46,829 nt of DNA. Origin: Butyrivibrio sp. (lineage in GTDB: Bacteria > Bacillota > Clostridia > Lachnospirales > Lachnospiraceae). The notes beneath the pieces are model-generated. The model ran no database searches. It was not told where the DNA came from and was given only the letters and a program-made list of their open reading frames with translations. The translations under genes were made by a program, and so were the position numbers. Positions 8,352 to 15,088 of this stretch are shown one piece after another. The stretch's first letter is position 1; each line of letters starts with the position of its first letter. Location of the stretch: positions 1 to 46,829 of the forward strand of contig JAFPVA010000091.1 of NCBI GenBank assembly GCA_017413105.1, read 5' to 3'.

Positions 8352-9107
8352 ATGACAAAGATGATAATGCACGGCTGCAATGGCCGTATGGGACATGTAA
8401 TTGTGGATCTGGTAAAAGAGGACGCTGATATAGAGGTGGTTGCAGGCGTTGATGCTTTTGGCGAAAACACCTATGATTTTCCGGTGTTTAAGAGTCTTGC
8501 TGAGTGCAATGTGGCAGCGGATGTAATTGTGGATTTTTCTAATGCATCTGCGGTTAATGGGCTTCTTGACTTTGCTGTAGATAAGAAGATTCCGGTTGTT
8601 CTGTGCTCCACAGGACTTTCTGGTGAGCAGCTTTCCAAGGTAAAAGAGGCTTCAAAAAGCGTTGCTGTTCTTAGATCAGCCAATATGTCTGTTGGTGTAA
8701 ACGCACTTATAAAGGTTCTTAAAGATGTTGCGCCTTTGTTTGCTGAAGCCGGCTTTGACATTGAGATTGTTGAGAAACACCATAATCAGAAGCTTGATGC
8801 ACCTTCAGGAACAGCCATTGCTCTGGCTGATGCCATTAACGATTCCTTTGATGAGAAGTACGAGTACACTTATGACAGAAGCCAGCGCAGAGAGAAGCGC
8901 CGTCAGAAAGAGATTGGAATTTCTGCAGTTCGCGGTGGAACTATCGTTGGAGACCACGATGTTATTTTTGCAGGACATGACGAAGTAGTGACTCTTTCCC
9001 ACAGAGCATATTCCAGAGCAATTTTCGGTAAGGGTGCTATCCAGGCAGCCAAGTTCCTGGCAGGTAAGGATGCAGGAATGTACGACATGGCTGATGTGCT
9101 AGCGTAA
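8352..9107 (+). CDS. dapB: 4-hydroxy-tetrahydrodipicolinate reductase
   Basis: DapB reduces the DapA product with NAD(P)H to tetrahydrodipicolinate. The protein has 251 residues, close to the usual 240-270. The N-terminal nucleotide-binding loop G-C-N-G-R-M-G lies at residues 8-14. The family signature H-H-N-Q-K-L-D-A-P-S-G-T-A, with the catalytic His and Lys and the S-G-T substrate-binding residues, lies near residues 144-156. The ATG follows AAGGAGAGCGAAA. It lies 195 bases behind dapA on the same strand with no clear terminator between, so the two are probably one lysine-controlled transcript with the structured spacer adjusting relative expression. Confidence 0.96.
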   Translation: MTKMIMHGCNGRMGHVIVDLVKEDADIEVVAGVDAFGENTYDFPVFKSLAECNVAADVIVDFSNASAVNGLLDFAVDKKIPVVLCSTGLSGEQLSKVKEASKSVAVLRSANMSVGVNALIKVLKDVAPLFAEAGFDIEIVEKHHNQKLDAPSGTAIALADAINDSFDEKYEYTYDRSQRREKRRQKEIGISAVRGGTIVGDHDVIFAGHDEVVTLSHRAYSRAIFGKGAIQAAKFLAGKDAGMYDMADVLA

Positions 9108-9239
9108 GAATTATATTAGCTGCATGGGGCTTGGATGATTTCTACAGATATTTAGGTATAAGAAATAGTCATCTGAAGACATGGATAATATATGGAAGTT
9201 AAGACTTTGTGGTGAATGTTTAATGGGAGAGAGGATATC

Positions 9240-10112
9240 GTGAAGTTCAGACCATGTATTGATATACATAATGGAAAAGTGAAGCAGATTGTGGGCAGCA
9301 GTTTGCAGGATAAGGGCGATAAGGCGAGAGAGAACTTTGTGGCCTCCAAGGATGCGGTCTTCTATGCGAGGATGTATCGCGAACTTGGACTTTCCGGTGG
9401 CCACATAATCCTGCTTAATCCTGTGGACAGTCCTTACTATGAGAGTACGAAGAAACAGGCGATAGAGGCTCTTTCAGCCACTCCCGGACTTCTTCAGGTT
9501 GGAGGGGGAATAACAGCTGACAATGCGCAGGAATTTCTTGACGCAGGGGCTTCCCATGTAATCGTTACCTCCTATGTATTTAAGAATGGCAAGATCAGCT
9601 ACACTAATCTTAAAAGGCTTGTTAAGGCAGTTGGTAAAGAGAGAATTGTCCTCGACCTTTCCTGCAAGGCAGCAGCTGACCTGAGCGCAGATAAGAATGA
9701 CAATATAGACTCTGGAACAACAGAGGAGACTCATGAAATTGTTGGTAAAAATATTAAATCCGGTTCTACGGGGATTCAGAAGTATTATATCGTTACCGAC
9801 AGATGGCAGAAGATGACAAATGTTGAATTATGCGCGGAGACCCTGAACGAACTCTCACAGTACTGCGACGAATTCCTTGTCCATGCTGCAGATGTTGAAG
9901 GAAAACAAAACGGCATAGAAGAAAATGTTGCTAAGATCCTTGGAAACTGGGCCAAGATACCGATAACCTACGCAGGCGGAGTCCATAACCTTGAAGATAT
10001 TAGTCTGCTAAAGAAGATTGGCAAAGAAAATGTTGATGTTACCGTAGGTAGCGCGCTCGATATTTTTGGTGGGAATCTAAAGCTGGAAAATGTAGTATCC
10101 GAGTGCAGATAG
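9240..10112 (+). CDS. hisA: Eukaryotic-type HisA, ProFAR isomerase
   Basis: The protein matches the His_biosynth TIM-barrel family in its eukaryotic/plant subtype of phosphoribosylformimino-AICAR-phosphate isomerase, which performs the fourth step of histidine synthesis. It begins K-F-R-P-C-I-D-I-H-N-G-K-V-K-Q, has L-Q-V-G-G-G-I-T near residue 84, and ends with a second phosphate-binding region (Y-A-G-G-V, V-G-S-A-L-D-I-F-G-G). I chose GTG at 9240 because GGGAGAGAGG ends five bases before it and it starts at the family's conserved N-terminus, giving 290 residues. An ATG at 9216 would put the ribosome site inside the gene. No other his genes are adjacent. Confidence 0.85.
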   Translation: MKFRPCIDIHNGKVKQIVGSSLQDKGDKARENFVASKDAVFYARMYRELGLSGGHIILLNPVDSPYYESTKKQAIEALSATPGLLQVGGGITADNAQEFLDAGASHVIVTSYVFKNGKISYTNLKRLVKAVGKERIVLDLSCKAAADLSADKNDNIDSGTTEETHEIVGKNIKSGSTGIQKYYIVTDRWQKMTNVELCAETLNELSQYCDEFLVHAADVEGKQNGIEENVAKILGNWAKIPITYAGGVHNLEDISLLKKIGKENVDVTVGSALDIFGGNLKLENVVSECR

Positions 10113-10125
10113 AGTGTAATTTGTT

Positions 10126-10182
10126 GGATGGCCTAAAAATGCTCAACGCAAAAGTGCCATCCGACATAAGTCAGATGGCACT
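10126..10182. other. Overlapping alternative hairpins after hisA
   Basis: AGTGCCATC (10153-10161) can pair with GATGGCACT (10174-10182). Its core GCCATCC can instead pair with GGATGGC (10126-10132). The first is the stronger stem. There is no T tract on the plus strand. It may be a weak 3' end for hisA, a processing site or chance. Confidence 0.35.
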
Positions 10183-10279
10183 GATGATTAATCATTGTTA
10201 CAATCTTGCAAATTCAAAAAAATATATTTAAGAATAAGGCACTTTGTAGTCTGATTAATTAGCTTTTAATTTCTAAGAA

Positions 10280-10480
10280 TTAAAGCTTGTTTACGTTTAC
10301 GGCCTGAGGTCCCTTTTCGCCCTGGATTACGTCATACTCTACAGAAGCGCCCTCTTCGAGAGACTTGAAACCTTCCATGTTGAGTCCTGAATAATGCACG
10401 AATACATCATTGCCAGCCTCGTCAGAGATGAAGCCATAACCCTTCTGGTTGTTGAACCACTTAACAGTACCTTTGTTCAT
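10280..10480 (-). CDS. Cold shock protein, CspA family
   Basis: This is a 66-residue single cold-shock domain (OB fold), the standard length. It carries both RNA-binding motifs: K-G-Y-G-F-I (RNP1) near residues 13-18 and V-F-V-H-Y (RNP2) near residues 26-30. Such proteins bind single-stranded nucleic acid and act as RNA chaperones or antiterminators. The start is the ATG complementary to 10478-10480, preceded by AGTGGAGGTATTACA. A reading frame extending about 30 codons further upstream is AT-rich leader, not protein. The leader is long, as is common for csp genes. It is divergent from the yerC-like gene. Confidence 0.95.
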   Translation of the reverse strand: MNKGTVKWFNNQKGYGFISDEAGNDVFVHYSGLNMEGFKSLEEGASVEYDVIQGEKGPQAVNVNKL

Positions 10481-10721
10481 TGTAATACCTCCACTAAAAA
10501 TAAAAAAATAATCGTTCGGTTGTAGTAAATAAAATCCACCACAACATATTAATTTTACAACATAAAAAAACAAAAGTAAATAATAAAACCATTTATTTTT
10601 TCGAAAGCGTAGCCTCTTTACTTTATCAGTTCAGAGTGATAAAATATTTAAGCATGAAAGTATTTTGTACGAAATATAAACAATTATTTGAGAGAATAAT
10701 ACTAAAGGAGAAATTTTCGGA

Positions 10722-11009
10722 ATGAATAAGAAAATCAGAACAGATGCTGTTGATCACCTGTTTGATGCAATATTATGTCTTCAGAATAAGGAAGAGTGCT
10801 ATAGCTTCTTTGAAGACCTTTGCACAGTTAATGAGTTGTTGTCGCTATCACAGAGGTTTGAAGTGGCATCTATGCTCAGAGATCACAAGACCTATCTTGA
10901 GATAGCAGAGAAGACCGGAGCATCCACTGCTACCATCAGTAGAGTAAACCGTTCTCTTAACTATGGCGATGACGGCTATGAGCTTGTCTTCGACAGACTT
11001 CAGGAGTAA
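10722..11009 (+). CDS. TrpR-like protein, YerC/YecD family
   Basis: This small protein has 95 residues. The fold is that of the Trp-repressor-like family YerC/YecD, common in Firmicutes: an N-terminal helical region with D-L-C-T-V-N-E-L, then a helix-turn-helix (about residues 55-78) with Y-L-E-I-A-E-K-T-G-A-S-T-A-T-I-S-R. It is probably a DNA-binding regulator whose ligand, if any, is unknown; the family name does not imply tryptophan sensing. The ATG follows AAAGGAGAAATTTTCGGA. It faces the convergent bactofilin operon, with a shared terminator between them. Confidence 0.88.
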   Translation: MNKKIRTDAVDHLFDAILCLQNKEECYSFFEDLCTVNELLSLSQRFEVASMLRDHKTYLEIAEKTGASTATISRVNRSLNYGDDGYELVFDRLQE

Positions 11010-11050
11010 TTATAGGTTTAGACTAAATACAAATAAAGCAAGCACAAAAC

Positions 11051-11081
11051 AACGGGACTGTCATCCAGTGACAGTCCCGTT
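11051..11081. terminator. Bidirectional terminator between the yerC-like gene and the bactofilin gene
   Basis: AACGGGACTGTCA (11051-11063) pairs perfectly with TGACAGTCCCGTT (11069-11081) around a 5-base loop. The T-rich tail is better on the minus strand (GTTTTGTGCTT), serving the bactofilin operon, but the stem also lies just past the plus-strand gene. Confidence 0.85.
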
Positions 11082-11094
11082 ATTGATGAATACA

Positions 11095-11706
11095 TTATCT
11101 TCTCTTCTTTCCATGATGATAACTATTATTATTGTTATTGTTATTGCTATCGTTGTCTGCCTTATTCTCTTCTTTGGAAGCTTCTTCAGATGATTTATTT
11201 TCTTCCTTTGAAGGCTCTTCTGCCGGCTTTGAATCTTCCTTTGGAGCTTCCTCAGCAGGCTTATTCTCAGCATTTGATGTTTCCTCAGATGCCTTATCGG
11301 CAACTGCGCGTTCTTTTGCAATTTCTGCAGAACTCTTTTCCACACCTGTCATGTTGCACTGGCCGTGGAATACTGCATTTTCATCAATGATGATACCTTT
11401 GCAGGAAACATCTCCGATAATCTTGCCTGAATCACTGATTTCTACTTTGCCCTGTGGAGCTGAAAGATTACCTTCTACTTCGCCGGCTATATAGGCGTTC
11501 ATGCATGATACAGTCCCAACTATTTTGCCTTCCTGGCCAACAATGAGAGCTCCGCTGACAGTGACGTTGCCTTTTACAGTGCCGTCTATTCTGGTGGAAT
11601 CCTTAGTGGTAAGAGGTCCATCCAATACAGCACCGGGGCCGATAATGGTTCCAACCTGCTCGAGAGCATTGTCCAATACGGCTGCCTCATTTTTTCTTCC
11701 AAACAT
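11095..11706 (-). CDS. Bactofilin (polymer-forming cytoskeletal protein)
   Basis: This is a 203-residue bactofilin (DUF583 family). The core, about residues 20-122, is a right-handed beta-helix made of repeated short turns such as G-P-L-T-T, G-T-V-K-G-N-V and G-E-V-E-G-N-L. Bactofilins polymerise without nucleotide and scaffold cell-wall enzymes. The C-terminal 75 residues are a low-complexity Glu/Lys/Ser/Pro tail with repeats of the type K-E-E-N-K-S-S-E-E, then seven Asn and a His/Lys/Arg-rich end. It lies 15 bases downstream of a LytM-like gene, the arrangement typical of bactofilins with an M23 partner. The ATG follows CGGAGGAAAACAAA. Confidence 0.93.
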   Translation of the reverse strand: MFGRKNEAAVLDNALEQVGTIIGPGAVLDGPLTTKDSTRIDGTVKGNVTVSGALIVGQEGKIVGTVSCMNAYIAGEVEGNLSAPQGKVEISDSGKIIGDVSCKGIIIDENAVFHGQCNMTGVEKSSAEIAKERAVADKASEETSNAENKPAEEAPKEDSKPAEEPSKEENKSSEEASKEENKADNDSNNNNNNNSYHHGKKRR

Positions 11707-11721
11707 TTTGTTTTCCTCCGT

Positions 11722-12504
11722 TTATCCGTTAATCTCGATTAATTCTTCTGGATCAACATATTCGTCATCCTGCTGAATCTGGTAACCTAGAGTCGTATTC
11801 TTTTCGCCTACGACATAAATAATGTCGCCTTTATCAATCTGGCTGCCCTCGGTTACAAGGGGGTCTCCGGCATTTCTATATATGGAGATATAACCATTTC
11901 CATGGTCAATTGAAACTGTGTTACCGAATTTGGTATCTGTTGTTACATTTACTACTGTTCCTGTACCTGAGGCAATTATACTGCTTCCCTCAGCGGCTGT
12001 GAAGACAATCAGAGGATTGCCTGTGGCTTCATCCTTGTTCTCTTCTGTAAGTTCAGTAATGGTTGTGGCAGTGGCATCATCAAGAGCTTTCTTGATGGAA
12101 GCTGTGCCTGTCAGAGGAAACCCAGTTGGCATAGCCAAAGTCTGTGCTTCCTCCTGAGAAATCTGTTCTTCCTCAAGTCGTTTATTGATTGCAGCCTTAA
12201 GCTGTTCTACTTCGGTTTCCAGTTGTTCTTTAGAAGCTTCCAAAACACTGTTGTCGTCTGAAAGAGTTTCAATGGTTGCCTTCTGTTCTGTCTGAATCTC
12301 TCTGAGATTTTTGATAGTCAGAGTTTCATAGATTATAACGCAGATGATGGCAAGAACAATGGCAAAACAACTATATGCCAATAGCTGTGTTTTGAAATGA
12401 TTTAAGTGAAGACGTTTGGTGCTTCCGTCAGAGTCTCCTGAAATCACCATAAAAGTGTAATGCCGCTTATGTCTGTGCTTCCTGGGCTTTACTTCTTTAC
12501 TCAT
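11722..12504 (-). CDS. Membrane-anchored LytM (M23-like) protein, probably degenerate
   Basis: The 260-residue protein has a basic N-terminus, one transmembrane helix near residues 45-65, a coiled coil (about 66-115, rich in Glu/Gln/Lys) and a C-terminal LytM/M23 fold. The fold shows G-T-G-T-V-V-N-V, F-G-N-T-V-S-I-D-H-G-N-G-Y and a closing G-D-I-I-Y-V-V-G strand. The catalytic H-x(3)-D motif is absent, and the usual Y-x-H is replaced by Y-R-N, so it probably binds or activates, as in EnvC- or SpoIIQ-like proteins. I chose the ATG at 12504 because GCCGGAGGTAAT precedes it. It is first in an operon with bactofilin, which may position it. Confidence 0.82.
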   Translation of the reverse strand: MSKEVKPRKHRHKRHYTFMVISGDSDGSTKRLHLNHFKTQLLAYSCFAIVLAIICVIIYETLTIKNLREIQTEQKATIETLSDDNSVLEASKEQLETEVEQLKAAINKRLEEEQISQEEAQTLAMPTGFPLTGTASIKKALDDATATTITELTEENKDEATGNPLIVFTAAEGSSIIASGTGTVVNVTTDTKFGNTVSIDHGNGYISIYRNAGDPLVTEGSQIDKGDIIYVVGEKNTTLGYQIQQDDEYVDPEELIEING

Positions 12505-12565
12505 ATTACCTCCGGCAAAAGCTACTACGCAGTCATTGACGCAAATAGTAACCAACTAACGATTG

Positions 12566-12594
12566 ATTTTACCATAACAGGCGTGATTTATCAA
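12566..12594 (-). promoter_or_regulatory. Promoter of the LytM-bactofilin operon
   Basis: On the minus strand TTGATA (complement of 12589-12594) and TAAAAT (complement of 12566-12571) are separated by 17 bases, right after the end of the upstream HAD gene. Confidence 0.65.
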
Positions 12595-12600
12595 ATCTTA

Positions 12601-13377
12601 TTAGATAAGCGATAGCTTTTTCATGGCATTCCAAATACCGTTTTCTTCGAGATTGTCGGTGACAAGATCGGCAAGAGCCTTGGCTTCATCCATGGATTTC
12701 CCCATTGCTACAGCAGTGCCCGCTGTTTCCAGCATTTCTTTGTCGTTGATACTGTCACCGAAGGCTACGGTATTCTTCGGATCTTCGCCAAGTATCTGAC
12801 AGATTTCAAGAATTCCGGTGCCCTTGTTAAAGCCTTTGGGGACGAGTTCCACGATGGTTTCTGTATGGAGCATATAATCATAGAGGTCAGACAGCTCTTC
12901 AAAACACTTATCTCTAGTATCGGATGGGCAAATACAGGATAATTTGTTCATTTCCCAATGTCCCCAGTTATCGTCTATGCTAAGGAGCTTTGTCCCCATT
13001 TCCCGCATGACCTTTTCACCGTAAAAATCTCCCTCGAAATCTGACCGATTCATGTAAAGGTAAGTGGGGCCTTCAAGGATTGGCTTAAAGCCATATTTTT
13101 TCATGGCAGATAGGGTTCTAAGGGAATCTTCCCTGTTTATCAGACGGTTAAATACCACCTTGCTGTTATATTCGATCATGCATCCGCAGGCAGAGAGTAT
13201 TCCATCAAAACCTATATCTAAGAGTTCCTTATTATATACAAAAGAGCGGGCCCTTCCCGTGTTGATAAAACATTTGTGGCCATTTGTCTGGGCCACATGG
13301 ATGGCATTTTTGGCACTCTCGGGAATATAATTATCGGAATTCCACAGGGTTCCATCTATATCAAAAAACAATAACAT
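12601..13377 (-). CDS. Cof-type HAD-IIB family hydrolase
   Basis: This 258-residue haloacid-dehalogenase phosphatase belongs to the Cof subfamily, which dephosphorylates small sugar phosphates or cofactors such as FMN and PLP. Motif I is F-D-I-D-G-T-L-W (residues 5-12), motif II the T-G-R-A-R segment, and motif IV G-D-S-I-N-D with M-L-E near residue 215. A C2B cap lies between motifs II and III. The start is the ATG at 13377, preceded by GGAGGAAATTACGCA; ten upstream codons in frame contain that ribosome site. It has its own promoter, and the substrate cannot be read from sequence. Confidence 0.9.
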   Translation of the reverse strand: MLLFFDIDGTLWNSDNYIPESAKNAIHVAQTNGHKCFINTGRARSFVYNKELLDIGFDGILSACGCMIEYNSKVVFNRLINREDSLRTLSAMKKYGFKPILEGPTYLYMNRSDFEGDFYGEKVMREMGTKLLSIDDNWGHWEMNKLSCICPSDTRDKCFEELSDLYDYMLHTETIVELVPKGFNKGTGILEICQILGEDPKNTVAFGDSINDKEMLETAGTAVAMGKSMDEAKALADLVTDNLEENGIWNAMKKLSLI

Positions 13378-13405
13378 TGCGTAATTTCCTCCAAAAATCA
13401 AAGAC

Positions 13406-13435
13406 ATTTTACGTTATAAAATGCCTAATTGGCAA
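13406..13435 (-). promoter_or_regulatory. Putative promoter of the HAD hydrolase
   Basis: On the minus strand TTGCCA (complement of 13430-13435) and TAAAAT (complement of 13406-13411) are separated by 18 bases, about 30 bases before the start codon. Confidence 0.5.
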
Positions 13436-13442
13436 GCTATAG

Positions 13443-13470
13443 TTGATTTATCCGAATTATGTGATATTAT
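13443..13470 (+). promoter_or_regulatory. Promoter of the cobalamin riboswitch transcript
   Basis: TTGATT at 13443-13448 and TATTAT at 13465-13470 are separated by 16 bases. The predicted start is about 15-20 bases before the aptamer. Confidence 0.6.
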
Positions 13471-13493
13471 AGTTCAGAAACTGAATAAAGCGG

Positions 13494-13738
13494 AAGGTGT
13501 CTGCAGGTAGCTTATCATCCGGACTTATTTTGTATTGATGGTATCCGTTTGGGAAAAGAGCTGCTGTGCAGGTGAAAAGGGAAACAGGTGCAAGTCCTGC
13601 GCGATCTCGTCACCGTGATTCGATAGCTTATCCTCATTACCACTGGGGTAAATACTCCGGGAAGGGAGGAGAGGCGCTGCATGCTAAAGATTTATTCACA
13701 TGCTGAATCGATAAGTCGGGAGACCTGCCTGTCGCTGT
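13494..13738 (+). ncRNA. Cobalamin riboswitch
   Basis: The leader has the features of an adenosylcobalamin-type aptamer: a 5' AGGTGTCTGCAGG strand, AAAAGGGAAACAGGTGCAAG followed by TCCTGC, then CACCGTGA, ACCACTGGGG, GGGAAGG, and the 3' AAGTCGGGAGACCTGCC strand that closes P1. The usual G-G-C-C-C-C-G-C segment of the core is here GATCTCGTC, a mild divergence. It precedes a DUF4430 protein and an ECF S component, so it probably represses corrinoid uptake when B12 is plentiful. Confidence 0.92.
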
Positions 13739-13861
13739 ACATAGAATAAAATCCGGCCGCAATGAGCGGCAATTTTATCCGGGTCACGAGGAATTGGCTG
13801 TACGAAGTGTTTGGCAAAAGATGTATGTCTTTTGCTATTAATACTGCGCTTATGTTTAAGG

Positions 13862-13885
13862 CCTCGCCATCCCGCGAGGTTTTTT
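13862..13885 (+). terminator. Expression-platform terminator of the cobalamin riboswitch
   Basis: CCTCGC (13862-13867) pairs with GCGAGG (13874-13879) and six T follow. It lies 73 bases before the downstream ATG. Upstream, ATAAAAT...ATTTTAT enclosing GCCGC/GCGGC (about 13745-13778) and GCAAAAGA/TCTTTTGC (about 13814-13836) form further stems that could be antiterminator or spacer elements. Confidence 0.8.
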
Positions 13886-13958
13886 CTATGTTACGAAAAA
13901 TTAGGAGCTATTGCACATAAAGTGCATGGCTAATAGAAAAAGGAGAGGATTGAAAATT

Positions 13959-14375
13959 ATGAAAAACAACAAGAAACCTATTATCATCGGAGCAGTTATC
14001 CTGGTAGCACTTATTGCTATTTTTGCAATTGTGTATTCTTTGAATAAGCCTGCAACAAGCACAGGTTCCAAGCACATCACAATTGAGGTTACAGGAAGTG
14101 ACGGACTTACAGAGGATTACACTCTTTCAACAGATGCTGAGTTCCTTCGTCAGGCTATGGATGAGCTGGCTGCAGGAACAGATTTCTCTTATGCAGGTAC
14201 TGACAGTGAGTATGGCCTCATGGTTGAGTATGTTAATGACGAGAGAGCTCTTTATGCTGAAGACGGTGCTTACTGGGCACTTTATGTAAACGGCGAATAT
14301 GGCCAGTACGGTGCTGATTCACAGCCTGTAACAGATGGCGACAAATATACATGGACTTATGAGAAGGCTCAGTAA
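13959..14375 (+). CDS. Membrane-anchored DUF4430 (transcobalamin C-like) protein
   Basis: The 138-residue protein has an N-terminal membrane anchor (about residues 8-28, after K-N-N-K-K) and a single extracytoplasmic DUF4430 domain. The domain is recognised by D-A-E-F-L-R-Q-A-M-D-E-L, Y-G-L-M-V, A-Y-W-A-L-Y-V-N-G-E-Y and a closing D-G-D-K-Y-T-W-T-Y. DUF4430 is related to the C-terminal beta domain of transcobalamin and intrinsic factor, which contacts cobalamin. With the B12 riboswitch just upstream and an ECF S component 31 bases downstream, it is probably a surface corrinoid-binding accessory. The ATG at 13959 follows AAAGGAGAGG; an earlier ATG at 13911 lacks a ribosome site. Ligand binding is inference. 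Confidence 0.82.
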   Translation: MKNNKKPIIIGAVILVALIAIFAIVYSLNKPATSTGSKHITIEVTGSDGLTEDYTLSTDAEFLRQAMDELAAGTDFSYAGTDSEYGLMVEYVNDERALYAEDGAYWALYVNGEYGQYGADSQPVTDGDKYTWTYEKAQ

Positions 14376-14406
14376 AAAGACTGTTTGATTCACAGGTACT
14401 TCATAA

Positions 14407-14940
14407 ATGACTGAAACAAAAAAGAGTTTTTCAATTCTGGATATAGCCCAGATTGGTATAATGGTTGCCGTAATAGAGGTGTCCAAATTTGCCCTCAGCG
14501 GGCTTCCGAATATAGAGCTTACAAGCTTTTGGCTCATAATGTTTACGCTGTATTTTGGGTGGAAGATTGTGGCAGTGGTGCCGGTGTTTATTTTGATTGA
14601 AGGCGCATTTTACGGTATGCATCTTTGGTGGATCATGTACCTTTATGCATGGCCTCTTTTGGTGCTTATCGCATGGCTGTTCAGGAAAAATACATCTGCG
14701 CTGTTGTGGGCTGTTATTTCCGGACTCTTTGGGCTTTGCTTTGGAGCCCTATGTTCAATACCTTATTTTGTGATCGGCTTTAGCACCGGAGGTTTTGCAG
14801 CGGGAATGCGTGCTGCGGTTACCTGGTGGATTGCAGGGATTCCCTGGGACTTTATTCATTGCGGCGGCAATTTTGTGATAATGCTTGTTTTATACAAGCC
14901 AATAAGCCAGGCAATGAAATGGACAACAAAATCTAACTAA
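14407..14940 (+). CDS. ECF transporter S component, probably for corrinoid or a B12 precursor
   Basis: The 177-residue protein has five to six hydrophobic helices and the look of an energy-coupling-factor substrate-binding subunit: short soluble ends, the N-I-E-L-T-S-F-W segment after helix 1, and aromatic-rich Y-G-M-H-L-W-W-I-M-Y-L-Y-A-W-P-L. S components pair with a shared EcfA/EcfA'/EcfT module, which is not in this window. The cobalamin riboswitch upstream points to cobalamin, as for CbrT, or a precursor such as dimethylbenzimidazole, as proposed for CblT; the sequence does not decide. There is no clear Shine-Dalgarno before the ATG, so translation may be coupled to the DUF4430 gene. Confidence 0.82.
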   Translation: MTETKKSFSILDIAQIGIMVAVIEVSKFALSGLPNIELTSFWLIMFTLYFGWKIVAVVPVFILIEGAFYGMHLWWIMYLYAWPLLVLIAWLFRKNTSALLWAVISGLFGLCFGALCSIPYFVIGFSTGGFAAGMRAAVTWWIAGIPWDFIHCGGNFVIMLVLYKPISQAMKWTTKSN

Positions 14941-14953
14941 ATGAGTATTATAG

Positions 14954-15001
14954 AAAAAGAACTGCGACCATTTGATCAGTATCATGTTCGCAGTTCTTTT
15001 T
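14954..15001 (+). terminator. Rho-independent terminator after the S component gene
   Basis: AAAAAGAACTGCGA (14954-14967) pairs with TCGCAGTTCTTTTT (14988-15001) around a 20-base loop and ends in a T run. Confidence 0.9.
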
Positions 15002-15010
15002 GCAAACAAA

Positions 15011-15036
15011 ATCGAGTAGGCAAAAGCCTACTCGAT
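15011..15036 (-). terminator. Rho-independent terminator of cellobiose phosphorylase
   Basis: ATCGAGTAGGC (15011-15021) pairs perfectly with GCCTACTCGAT (15026-15036) around a 4-base loop. On the minus strand it is followed by TTTTGTTTGC. It lies 52 bases past the cbpA stop codon. Confidence 0.88.
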
Positions 15037-15088
15037 CATGGGAGCTTATCCCTCATAAGAAATATCGCAAAAATGAGTTGATGACTTA

